64,000 nucleotides of DNA from assembly GCA_900547555.1 (NCBI GenBank), contig URHG01000008.1, positions 1 through 64,000 on the forward strand. The letters are read 5' to 3'. A program made the position numbers and the translations under genes. The DNA is from an uncultured Porphyromonadaceae bacterium (lineage in GTDB: Bacteria; Bacteroidota; Bacteroidia; Bacteroidales; UBA11471). Positions 10,024-17,363 of this stretch are shown one piece after another; the first letter of the stretch is position 1, and every line of letters begins with the position of its first letter. The notes beneath the pieces were generated by a model that saw nothing but the letters and a program-made list of their open reading frames with translations, had not been told where the DNA came from and made no database searches.

Positions 10024-11135
10024 TTCATGGTATAAAACAGTAGCACATATCCTTCTGTTTCGAGGTGATGTTCTACCTCCTCACCAGCTCTCGCAAACCC
10101 TCGTTCTACAAGATTTTGATATTGATCATAACTCAACAACAGACTCACATACCGACCGTCATAGCTACCAATGGGTGGCAGCACAAAATTTTCGGCACTG
10201 CTTCTTGTATGGGTTATAAAACGCTGAACATTCGGGTCATAAAAATAAGACATCATGCTACCCGCCGAACTGACCCAAACAGACACATATCCCCCACAAA
10301 GTACCGGTACTTGCGAAATATATTGATAACCGGCCTCTCTGATAAGTTCAATCTCACCATGCCGACAATATTCGGGTACCTTATCTTTGAAATCGATGGC
10401 TATATGCCGATAGCTACCGTCACTCCGACTGAAAATCGTATAACCGTCGAAATAAAATGAGCTAAAAACAATACTGTCGCCACAAGTCGTAAAATAGGTT
10501 CTCTTCCCTACCGGATCTTTCTCATCATCACTATACTCAAAAAGACCATTCTTTATGGAAAAATCCTTGCCTACCACAAATATCCGATATTGCGGTTGGG
10601 CATGTTTTAAACGGGCATGTGAAGTAGGAACAAATGTCAATAAAAAATCGCCATTATACAAAGCCTCCACATCACTTGCCACAACAGGCAACCGTCGGGT
10701 TTCTTTATAATCTCCCGTATGGCAATCGTAAACATACACTCCGTGACGGAAATTGTCGAGAATATAGATATTCTCATCATCGACGGTAAAGCTTTTTAGC
10801 TCTTGATACTCGCCGGGACCTACTCCTCGACGGTCGACCACAAAGGCCAACTTTCCATACATATCATATACCACGACTTTATTCATTAAAAAATCGCCGA
10901 TGTAAATCAATCCGTTTCTGAAAATAATTTTATCTATATCATGAAACATGGACGACTCGGTCAATTCCAAAGGAACGAAATCGATATGCTGTACTCGTGA
11001 AGAAATATACTCATTATCAAGAATATTAAACTCCAATCTCTGAGACATTTCAACAGAGTGTTCTTTTCTCTCTGTTGAGCAGGAGAAAAGAACACTCACA
11101 AAAATCATTACAAAAACAAATCGTTGTCGTTGCAT
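10020..11135 (-). CDS. Six-bladed beta-propeller lipoprotein
   Basis: About 371 residues. The ATG at 11135 is chosen over a TTG five codons earlier because it begins the lipoprotein signal (MQRQRFVFVMIFVSVLFSC). The mature part has repeated blade motifs such as GLIYIGDFLMNKVVVYDMYG and NIYILDNFRHGVYVYD, with the family's loop RGVGPGEYQEL between them. This is the Bacteroidetes 6-bladed propeller lipoprotein family, whose function is unknown; roles in binding or sensing peptides or glycans are only guesses. It starts 11 nt after the NVEALA gene at 11147 and overlaps the signal peptidase start, so it joins the peptide array to the processing and export genes. Confidence 0.85.
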   Translation of the reverse strand: MQRQRFVFVMIFVSVLFSCSTERKEHSVEMSQRLEFNILDNEYISSRVQHIDFVPLELTESSMFHDIDKIIFRNGLIYIGDFLMNKVVVYDMYGKLAFVVDRRGVGPGEYQELKSFTVDDENIYILDNFRHGVYVYDCHTGDYKETRRLPVVASDVEALYNGDFLLTFVPTSHARLKHAQPQYRIFVVGKDFSIKNGLFEYSDDEKDPVGKRTYFTTCGDSIVFSSFYFDGYTIFSRSDGSYRHIAIDFKDKVPEYCRHGEIELIREAGYQYISQVPVLCGGYVSVWVSSAGSMMSYFYDPNVQRFITHTRSSAENFVLPPIGSYDGRYVSLLLSYDQYQNLVERGFARAGEEVEHHLETEGYVLLFYTMK

Positions 11136-11146
11136 TTCGGTATAAC

Positions 11147-11449
11147 TCAACTATTTCTATGGGTAGGACAGTCTTCTTCATTACATCCGGATCCACCTCC
11201 TTGGCAAAATATAACTGTTACAGTACATTTTTCAACGTTTCCCCAAAAATCTTCTGTACCAAGAGATACTCCACATTCAGATACTATAGCCAATCCATCA
11301 TCATAATCGTATTTTCCATTTTCTCCCCCGGCCAATGCTTCCACATTAGCCAAAACCAAATCGCTCAATGACTCCGAACGTTGCGATTGCCATACAAAGA
11401 CAGCAGGAAAAGAATTTTCTCCATACCACGACTCTATATCTCTTTTCAT
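11147..11449 (-). CDS. NVEALA-type small peptide precursor
   Basis: A 100-residue frame with the diagnostic NVEALA motif at residues 35-40, preceded by VWQSQRSESLSDLVLA and followed by GGENGKYDYDDG and a tail with five Cys. NVEALA proteins are a known Bacteroidales family of small, presumably exported products without assigned function. The ATG overlaps the stop of the preceding propeller gene (ATGA at 11446-11449). The residues before VWQ (ESWYGENSFPAVF) form a poor signal peptide. A much better hydrophobic stretch (MEKILFLLSLYG) sits in a neighbouring frame over the same bases, so the 5' end may carry a small frameshift. The gene family is clear; the exact N-terminus is not. Confidence 0.75.
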   Translation of the reverse strand: MKRDIESWYGENSFPAVFVWQSQRSESLSDLVLANVEALAGGENGKYDYDDGLAIVSECGVSLGTEDFWGNVEKCTVTVIFCQGGGSGCNEEDCPTHRNS

Positions 11450-12501
11450 AACTTAATTTTTACCAATATCGGATTATCTTCCTCGTCATAGGCTGTGCCA
11501 TATAATACACGAGGTTCTGTACTCAAAGAAAGACAATCGACATACCGATTCAACGCATAACTGCCCTGCAAATTCCCCGACCAATCGAAATAAAATATAT
11601 AACTGTCGAAATTCTGCATCTTTTTATGATAAAAGCCTCCGACATAACTCAAATAAAAACCATCATCATCTCCTGTACAACCCAAATAAGTATAAGGAGC
11701 ACGTTTCTTATACGAGACAGAAATTTCTCCCTTATGATATTGGATCGGCAGTTCATCGGGACCTTCGATTCTTTTCCGCAACTGCAATGTACTGTCGTAC
11801 AATTCTATAACAGGATCATGCATCGAGGCATATACAATACGACTCCAATCTGTCGTATGCAGTATGTGTCCGCTCGTCGCCACATTCATCGTATTGTACC
11901 GACGCCCTTCATGCGGAATAGGAGATCGGGAGACAGATTCGGAAACAAGAAACCGGGGATCGCTATAATGAATATCCGCTTCGTCGGAATCGAAACAATA
12001 AGGGTTCTCTATCAGCATCTTGCCTCCTTTAAACAAGGAGATGGTAGAGATTCCGGAGCCCAACTTCTTGAACCGGGGGAGGGAATAGCGATTATCACGG
12101 ATTGAATCCATGTTTATCACACAGTACTGCCCCTTCACCATATCATTGACCAGCAATGTGTTTCCTCTTAAATAAGCACTGACCCACAACGCCTCTTCGG
12201 GACCGTTGCCGTAACGGAAACAATTCCTGACAAGTTTCCCCGTCGACAAATCGTAAAATTGAAGAAAATATACATCGCTCAATTTCCGATTCCATACGAT
12301 CAACAATGAATCTCTATAAACGTAATACTTTCGGGCGGCTATAAACTCTTCGGGCAAGGGTATCTGCTCTATCGAAGACACAGCCGTCGCTCCGCTTTTG
12401 ACCGACATATCCAACGATACCGTATTCTCTTCTGTCCGGCCACAGGATACAAGCCATAATGATATAAGACATACCGCAGAAAATCTCAAAATTTGCTTCA
12501 T
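11446..12501 (-). CDS. Propeller lipoprotein, TolB-like/BF3164-like subtype
   Basis: A 351-residue lipoprotein whose signal starts at MKQILRFSAVCLISLWLVSC. Blade-like segments include FLQFYDLSTGKLVRNCF followed by the loop RYGNGPEEALW, and a C-terminal blade FYFDWSGNLQGSYAL. The N-terminal stretch (YVYRDSLLIVWNRKLSDVYFLQFYDL) resembles the BF3164-like propeller subgroup, together with the genes at 16152, 17364 and 19094. The genes at 10020, 13034 and 14408 look like the other subgroup. It lies between two NVEALA genes: 70 nt with a strong hairpin separate it from the upstream one, and its stop overlaps the start of the downstream one. Function unknown. Confidence 0.82.
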   Translation of the reverse strand: MKQILRFSAVCLISLWLVSCGRTEENTVSLDMSVKSGATAVSSIEQIPLPEEFIAARKYYVYRDSLLIVWNRKLSDVYFLQFYDLSTGKLVRNCFRYGNGPEEALWVSAYLRGNTLLVNDMVKGQYCVINMDSIRDNRYSLPRFKKLGSGISTISLFKGGKMLIENPYCFDSDEADIHYSDPRFLVSESVSRSPIPHEGRRYNTMNVATSGHILHTTDWSRIVYASMHDPVIELYDSTLQLRKRIEGPDELPIQYHKGEISVSYKKRAPYTYLGCTGDDDGFYLSYVGGFYHKKMQNFDSYIFYFDWSGNLQGSYALNRYVDCLSLSTEPRVLYGTAYDEEDNPILVKIKL

Positions 12502-12519
12502 CGTATTAACCTCTTATTT

Positions 12520-12553
12520 AAGTATGCCCCTTTAAGTTTATTGGGGCATACTT
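12520..12553 (-). terminator. Hairpin between NVEALA gene and propeller gene
   Basis: The arms AAGTATGCCCC (12520-12530) and GGGGCATACTT (12543-12553) pair perfectly over 11 bp with a 12-nt loop. It lies directly after the NVEALA stop (12572) and 18 nt before the next propeller ATG. In the gene direction it is not followed by a clear U-run. It may therefore act as a partial terminator or an RNA-stabilising hairpin that gives more peptide than propeller message, rather than a full stop. On the plus strand it is followed by Ts, so it could also end antisense transcripts. Confidence 0.6.
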
Positions 12554-12571
12554 TTTTCCTAAAAGAGTTAC

Positions 12572-12814
12572 TTACCGGCTAAGCCTTTTCCCATCACACT
12601 TCAAGGTGTACCCCAAATAAGTATCGGAACACGAACCATCTCCATCGCACTCCAAAACGATTTTACCTTTACGAGTTATCTCGCAATGCGACAACGCTTC
12701 CACCTCAGAAAAAGCCAAATCGGAAACGGCTCCTACGTGCTTCTCTTGGCACACAAAAATACCGCCGCTTACCAGCACCGTGGCCAACATAATTTTCAAA
12801 ATCCTGTTTTTCAT
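12572..12814 (-). CDS. NVEALA-like small peptide precursor (SEVEALS variant)
   Basis: An 80-residue precursor and the only copy here with a clean N-terminus. A basic start (MKNRILKIM) leads into a hydrophobic core (LATVLVSGGIFV) and then a spacer (CQEKHVGAVSDLAF). The motif appears as SEVEALS at residues 36-42. The remaining 38 residues carry four Cys (HCEIT, LECD, GSCSD, LKCDG). This one diverges from the VWQSQRSE-type copies in the spacer and tail, as expected for precursors under diversifying pressure or with different partners. It has its own promoter just upstream, with an AT-rich leader of roughly 20 nt. Confidence 0.75.
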   Translation of the reverse strand: MKNRILKIMLATVLVSGGIFVCQEKHVGAVSDLAFSEVEALSHCEITRKGKIVLECDGDGSCSDTYLGYTLKCDGKRLSR

Positions 12815-12836
12815 AAATAAATTTTTATTATATCTG

Positions 12837-12868
12837 CAATTATAGAATATATTTTTGAAATATCAAAA
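12837..12868 (-). promoter_or_regulatory. NVEALA promoter with shared palindrome, copy A
   Basis: On the minus strand a TTTG box (12864-12867) lies 19 nt upstream of TATAATTG (12837-12844), one base from the Bacteroidetes -7 consensus TAnnTTTG. The -33 box is part of TTTTGAAATATCAAAA (12853-12868), whose TTTTGA/TCAAAA ends are inverted repeats. The same 16-mer occurs upstream of two other NVEALA copies, so it may also be an operator. It would start transcription about 20 nt before the ATG at 12814. Confidence 0.6.
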
Positions 12869-13033
12869 TTTTATATTAAAAAAACAAGAAATAAAACACA
12901 AACACACAAATAACAAACAAATCGGAACTTATTCATAAAAAAACAGCCGAAAAACATAGACAATAATCACCCAACGGGCACGACACACATTATATTCACG
13001 GCTTCTAATGATGAAAATATCTACATATATTAA

Positions 13034-14098
13034 TTATACTCTTGCGGTTACACATGACGACAAATCATAAATATGGATGACAAAAGAATCCTCACTTTCC
13101 TGAGCCACATACAATCGGCCAGATTCCAAACAAACAGGTTGATAGAGACACCTTGCTTCGTCGCGATAAAGTTTCTGACGCTTCATCTTCTTATCATACA
13201 CATATAAGTAATGCGAACCATCATGATGGAAATTCAACACCAAGTATGAGGCATCTTCCAAAAAATTCAATCCGGTTACATAACCCGACTCTTCAATTTT
13301 CCTAAACAACGTTAGTGGATGTGCGTCCCGGTTTCTCTCAAAAAAACTTTTTGTAGGCCAATCCCCAGCAAAGTCCAATTTATAAATCACCTCGGCCATC
13401 CCCTCTTTGCATTCATAAATAACATTTTCCAATGCCGGCAGATAATGAATGGCCGAACCATACACCGCAAAGGAATTGAGTGGCGATATGGTTTTTCCTT
13501 TCAATTCTTCGAAAACAGGCAATACCGTCATTGCGACATCATTATTGACCTTCTGATACAGCAACTTCGAAATTCCATCCATTCCACCCGAATTGCCCCG
13601 GTCAATCCACAATCCGCCCCCCTTTTCCACAGCAAACGACGAGATATAGTCATTATCGGGAAATTTTTGAGTTGAGATATATTTCCCCTTTTTATCTATT
13701 ATCAGAATCTGTTTACAAGAGGAATCCAACAGATAAACAGAGGAGTCCCCGACCTGAAATCCTTCCAAATCCATGAATTCACCGACTCCCTGACCGATTC
13801 TGTCATAAGCATACAAAAAAGTTCCGTTCTTATCATAAACATATAATCCTTTCGCTTTGAATGTATCTAATATATAAACCGTGTCATTCACCACAGACAT
13901 TCCTTGTACCATTCCCGGAAACAAGTCATTTTTTACTTCCAATACAAACGTTCGTTCAGCTCTTAATTCCCCGTCAAAAGGTACAGCTTCTTTCACACGG
14001 ATTTTCAAGGTCTCGAATCCCATATCCGAAACAGTACGGGCATCGCGACAACTTATCCATACACACAACAAAATTGCAAATAACAAATATTTTTTCAT
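13034..14098 (-). CDS. Six-bladed beta-propeller lipoprotein
   Basis: A 354-residue lipoprotein. The ATG at 14098 is preferred to the longer frame (14125) because it opens the signal MKKYLLFAILLCVWISC. Blade motifs are clear: GMSVVNDTVYILDTFKAKGLYVYDKNG, then the loop RIGQGVGEFMDL, then SSVYLLDSSCKQILIIDKKG. The C-terminal half has similar YLYVYDKKMK and SFVIHIYDL strands. It belongs to the same subgroup as the genes at 10020 and 14408. It sits between its own candidate promoter (14197-14233) and the promoter of the next NVEALA gene. Function unknown; the context suggests a role linked to the peptides. Confidence 0.85.
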   Translation of the reverse strand: MKKYLLFAILLCVWISCRDARTVSDMGFETLKIRVKEAVPFDGELRAERTFVLEVKNDLFPGMVQGMSVVNDTVYILDTFKAKGLYVYDKNGTFLYAYDRIGQGVGEFMDLEGFQVGDSSVYLLDSSCKQILIIDKKGKYISTQKFPDNDYISSFAVEKGGGLWIDRGNSGGMDGISKLLYQKVNNDVAMTVLPVFEELKGKTISPLNSFAVYGSAIHYLPALENVIYECKEGMAEVIYKLDFAGDWPTKSFFERNRDAHPLTLFRKIEESGYVTGLNFLEDASYLVLNFHHDGSHYLYVYDKKMKRQKLYRDEARCLYQPVCLESGRLYVAQESEDSFVIHIYDLSSCVTARV

Positions 14099-14407
14099 AA
14101 TATACATCTGAGGACACCAACCCAATACACTTGTCCGGTCAATATCTGACCCGGCATTTACCTGCCGACCGGGATAATGACAATACCCGATATTTACAAA
14201 TATAGGAATACAATCTTGAAATATCGATATTTCATAAAAACAAAAAGCGTCTTATCGGTGCAAAAACAGCAAGAAACCGAAACCAAACACACAAAAGGTA
14301 TGGACGATTGTCGTTCCTGTTTTATCCTACTCTTGCAAAAATCTTTTTATCATTCCATCACCGCAACAATACATAAATCCTCATTTCCATTCCCTCTCCA
14401 AAATCTC
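14099..14407 (-). promoter_or_regulatory. 309-bp gap with candidate promoter and palindrome, copy D
   Basis: There is no gene in this gap. On the minus strand it carries a consensus -7 box TATATTTG (14197-14204). Just upstream is a perfect 16-bp palindrome, GAAATATCGATATTTC (14218-14233). The inner part TTGAAATATC is shared with the three NVEALA promoters and sits at almost the same distance from the -7 box (19 nt against 18). No good -33 TTTG is present. The leader to the propeller ATG at 14098 would be about 90 nt. I see no convincing terminator for the upstream gene. Confidence 0.5.
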
Positions 14408-15592
14408 TCAATCGGCCATATAATACAAGAGCAATATGGGATTATCATTTTCGGTATCGTACGTCTCCACAAACTCTTTCCAACCAAACGGAGCATCTTT
14501 TCCCGCCCTGTCCTTGAAATGCTCTATATTTTCGCCCGTCAATACTTTCACCCACAGTCTCCCTTCTGCGCCCGAAAAGTCTCGGAGATTCCACAAATAA
14601 TTTTCCGGAACACCGTCCATCGAAATCAACACGCCAAAGTTGTTCTCCTTATCCCACAGCAAGCCGCTACCGGGATCGAGTTTATAAGGAAATTCCAAAT
14701 ATATCCAGCGCGGGCTTTCATATATCGCCCCGAAACCCGTCGTAAACTTTCCTTCTCTGTTTGTCGAATAATAAGCACCCATATAGTTTTTCTCTTCCAC
14801 CCTTTGTCGCAACACATTCAACGGCATTGCCGGCAACGAACGTGAAAAAACTTGTGTCATTACAGAATCCGTACCATATACAGTAAGTGTATCTGAAAAG
14901 ATTTTCACACAACTGACAGTCTCATCACATACCGAAAAAGAAGAATTGGAAATATCTGTCCGAGAATTTCGATTTTGTGTATAATGTTCCGATAAAACAC
15001 GTTTTATGGAGTAATCGCTACGGTCCAATACAATAACACTATATACATTCATCATATTGGGGTGTACCTGACAAACTATCTCTTCGGCATTCAACATCTC
15101 GCATTTTCCGAAAAAAGAGATCGGAGTCTTCTCTCGTATCTGCACCGTCTCGATATACTCCCCATCGATACGATAGCGGTGAACACGGTAAGACATCGGA
15201 TCGAACAGACCGACTTCTCCCCTATATGTATCGACATAAAACGAAGATAGAGTAGCATATTCGCCGGGGCCGCCTCCTTTCCGGCCATAGCGACACAGGA
15301 ACTTACCGTCTTTTCCAAATCGAAGGATTTGCTTGACGGTTTTATCGAAAAGATAAAATTCCTCCCGATACACCACCAAATGTCCTATCGAGCCGATCAA
15401 CGACTCATCGGTCATTTCCAAAGCAATATATCTGCATGAATCTATATACGTCTCATCGTTATATGCAACATACTCTACCTCGGGTAAATCCTCGACCAAA
15501 ATATCGCCCCGATGTACTATGTTTTTTCCACCTTTGGTACAAGAATATAACAGACTTATACCACATAATATACCCCAAACTCTCCAAACCAT
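14408..15592 (-). CDS. Six-bladed beta-propeller lipoprotein
   Basis: A 394-residue lipoprotein with signal MVWRVWGILCGISLLYSC, lipobox LYSC. The blades are easy to see: HLVVYREEFYLFDKTVKQILRFGKDG, the loop RKGGGPGEYATL, then GEVGLFDPMSYRVHRYRIDG. It has the same architecture as the genes at 13034 and 10020. The ATG lies 3 nt after the stop of the NVEALA frame at 15596, so the two are almost certainly co-transcribed and probably translationally coupled. No catalytic motif is visible. The family is known in Bacteroidetes as 6-bladed propeller proteins often found near NVEALA peptides, without a proven function. Confidence 0.87.
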   Translation of the reverse strand: MVWRVWGILCGISLLYSCTKGGKNIVHRGDILVEDLPEVEYVAYNDETYIDSCRYIALEMTDESLIGSIGHLVVYREEFYLFDKTVKQILRFGKDGKFLCRYGRKGGGPGEYATLSSFYVDTYRGEVGLFDPMSYRVHRYRIDGEYIETVQIREKTPISFFGKCEMLNAEEIVCQVHPNMMNVYSVIVLDRSDYSIKRVLSEHYTQNRNSRTDISNSSFSVCDETVSCVKIFSDTLTVYGTDSVMTQVFSRSLPAMPLNVLRQRVEEKNYMGAYYSTNREGKFTTGFGAIYESPRWIYLEFPYKLDPGSGLLWDKENNFGVLISMDGVPENYLWNLRDFSGAEGRLWVKVLTGENIEHFKDRAGKDAPFGWKEFVETYDTENDNPILLLYYMAD

Positions 15593-15595
15593 ATT

Positions 15596-15952
15596 TTATC
15601 CTTCTACATAAGAAACACCAATTTCTCTTTGATCACAACACGCACCCTTTTGTACTTCCGAGCAATTTTTAGTTTGTATAATTACAGGATATTCTTCATT
15701 TTTACTATAAGAACCATGAAATGTAGTATTTCCAATGGATATCTCTCCTCTTCTACTACATACAACCATTATAACTTCAGAATCCACTCTTAAATAATGA
15801 TCCGGAACATAGTTATAATCAGGGCATTTCGTTTCTTTCCCAGATTCATCTGCAGCTAAAGCTTCTATATTAGCTAACATCAAATCACTCAATGGTTCCG
15901 AACGTTGTGATTGCCATACAAAAAATCCCGCTCCCATGATTACCACAGCCAA
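15596..15952 (-). CDS. NVEALA-type peptide precursor with a disturbed 5' end
   Basis: This frame carries ALAVVIMGAGFFVWQSQRSE, then LSDLMLANIEALA (the NVEALA motif as NIEALA) and a long tail with five Cys ending 3 nt before the next propeller. The in-frame start at 15952 would be a TTG; the first in-frame ATG is at 15937 and would cut the signal peptide short. The natural ATG at 15980 is one base out of frame, and an in-frame TGA (15979-15977) overlaps it. Removing one A from the AAAA run at 15972-15975 would restore a good signal peptide. The gene is either frameshifted, started at a non-ATG codon, or read by slippage. The dead copy at 18441 has the same offset. Confidence 0.65.
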   Translation of the reverse strand: MAVVIMGAGFFVWQSQRSEPLSDLMLANIEALAADESGKETKCPDYNYVPDHYLRVDSEVIMVVCSRRGEISIGNTTFHGSYSKNEEYPVIIQTKNCSEVQKGACCDQREIGVSYVEG

Positions 15953-15984
15953 TGCAACCTGAAATGGACTCTTTTCTCATACCT

Positions 15985-16016
15985 GAAATTTAACACATAT
16001 TTTTGAAATATCAAAA
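15985..16016 (-). promoter_or_regulatory. NVEALA promoter with shared palindrome, copy B
   Basis: On the minus strand, TTTG (16012-16015), a 19-nt spacer and TAAATTTC (15985-15992) fit the Bacteroidetes consensus with one mismatch. TTTTGAAATATCAAAA occupies 16001-16016. The ATG at 15980 is only 4 nt past the -7 box, so a transcript from here would start at or beyond it. Use of that ATG would be leaderless, or translation starts further down. Confidence 0.6.
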
Positions 16017-16087
16017 TTTTACAGCAAAAAAAATAAGAAATACAATACAACCGCACAGAGAGAAAACAAATCGATACTACAAAAGCA

Positions 16088-16115
16088 GAAGATAATCGCC
16101 GTAGCGATTATCTTC
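16088..16115 (-). terminator. Terminator hairpin between array units
   Basis: GAAGATAATCGC (16088-16099) pairs perfectly with GCGATTATCTTC (16104-16115) around a 4-nt loop. In the gene direction it is followed by TGCTTTTG. It lies just after the propeller gene at 16152 and before NVEALA promoter B, so it should separate the two transcription units. A near-identical hairpin stands at the matching place at 18810-18837. Confidence 0.75.
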
Positions 16116-16151
16116 CTTGTCTTATCTTACCATTTCAATATACTTTGGGTA

Positions 16152-17276
16152 TTATAATCCCGGCAAAATATAACGGTAAATCTCCGTATCATCGGTTTTC
16201 AAATCATTCGTACAAGTATATATCCACCCCGTCTTTGCATCGACAATAAAATCATAAAAAGGAATATCGAATTTATATTTCCCGATATATTCTCCATTCC
16301 AATTATATACATATAAATGATCATTATAATAAAATGGATAATCCTCTATCGGGGAAACCATATCTCCATTTTCCACTTTATAATCAAAAGATAAGAAATA
16401 TATATACTTGTCGTCTGTTCTCACTTTAAACCCATTCTTGTTTGAATCTTTAAAACGATAATCGCCTGCTTTCGATACTTGTCGATACTGAGGACATATA
16501 TCAAACATGACTGTATCTTTGACTAAACTACCCGACCGATAGTCAAACAAAACAGCATATTTTCCCCATCGACACACATATAAAACTTTATGATTCTCAT
16601 AATTCACAAATAATCCGGCATTGCTCGTATATACAAATGACTTAGATATATTCCCGCCATGAAAATCATCAACAGGCCAAAAATCCACCGGAGTAATTTC
16701 TTGTGTGCTTATGTCCATTATTGCAAATATATACTCTTCTCCATATTTTCGACATGCAAGCAACACTTTTGTCTCGGACAATTGCACAAACCGGCCAATA
16801 GACCAATCAGAGCGATGTTCTATCGGATAGTGTATCCACTCTTCCTGATCATATATAGACATTTTATCGCAAGATGGTATACTTAAAAAAAATTGAGGGA
16901 AAGATGTATTGGACTCCATAATCATATACTCCTTTGCAACCGGATTATAACTGAAATCAAACCACAAAACTTCATTCGGCCCTCGCCCTTTGTGAAGAAA
17001 TCCTTTCTGAGAGAACAGGCTGTCATCCCGTATTTCGCCCACATATATAAGAGTATCTGTATTATATAAAGAAGACATCAATACCCGGCCACTATCCACT
17101 GCATAAAAATCCCTTCCATCAAAATTTTTATCGGTATGTACCTCCTCTCCGCACACTTCTATGTAGGGAAGAGCTTTCAGCTCTTCCCACCTTTCATCAT
17201 TTCTATCCGCGCAAGAATTAATAAGCAATACAATCCCCACACAATATAGCGGCAAACAATCTCTATATATGCACAT
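16152..17276 (-). CDS. Propeller lipoprotein, TolB-like/BF3164-like subtype
   Basis: A 374-residue lipoprotein with signal MCIYRDCLPLYCVGIVLLINSC. The mature part reads like the gene at 11446: an early strand pair (SSLYNTDTLIYVGEIRDDSLF) and the loop HKGRGPNEVLWFDF. Later blades include LFVNYENHKVLYVCRWGKYAVLFD and a terminal blade YVYNWNGEYIGKYKFD followed by GWIYTCTNDLKTDDTEIYRY. It follows the gene at 17364 with an 87-nt gap holding no visible promoter and is closed by the hairpin at 16088-16115. No enzyme motif is visible; function unknown. Confidence 0.82.
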   Translation of the reverse strand: MCIYRDCLPLYCVGIVLLINSCADRNDERWEELKALPYIEVCGEEVHTDKNFDGRDFYAVDSGRVLMSSLYNTDTLIYVGEIRDDSLFSQKGFLHKGRGPNEVLWFDFSYNPVAKEYMIMESNTSFPQFFLSIPSCDKMSIYDQEEWIHYPIEHRSDWSIGRFVQLSETKVLLACRKYGEEYIFAIMDISTQEITPVDFWPVDDFHGGNISKSFVYTSNAGLFVNYENHKVLYVCRWGKYAVLFDYRSGSLVKDTVMFDICPQYRQVSKAGDYRFKDSNKNGFKVRTDDKYIYFLSFDYKVENGDMVSPIEDYPFYYNDHLYVYNWNGEYIGKYKFDIPFYDFIVDAKTGWIYTCTNDLKTDDTEIYRYILPGL

Positions 17277-17363
17277 AATTATGATATGTTGTCGTCATCG
17301 TATTTCCATCTACATCTTCAGTATATACCCCGAAACATCAATATATCCGCAATTTATCCAGAA

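Noticed and set aside
15972..15980. Programmed frameshifting at ATGAGAAAAG in the NVEALA genes
   Set aside because: No downstream stimulatory structure or complete slippery heptamer is evident; a simple inherited frameshift or alternative start explains it as well, so it is kept only as a question.
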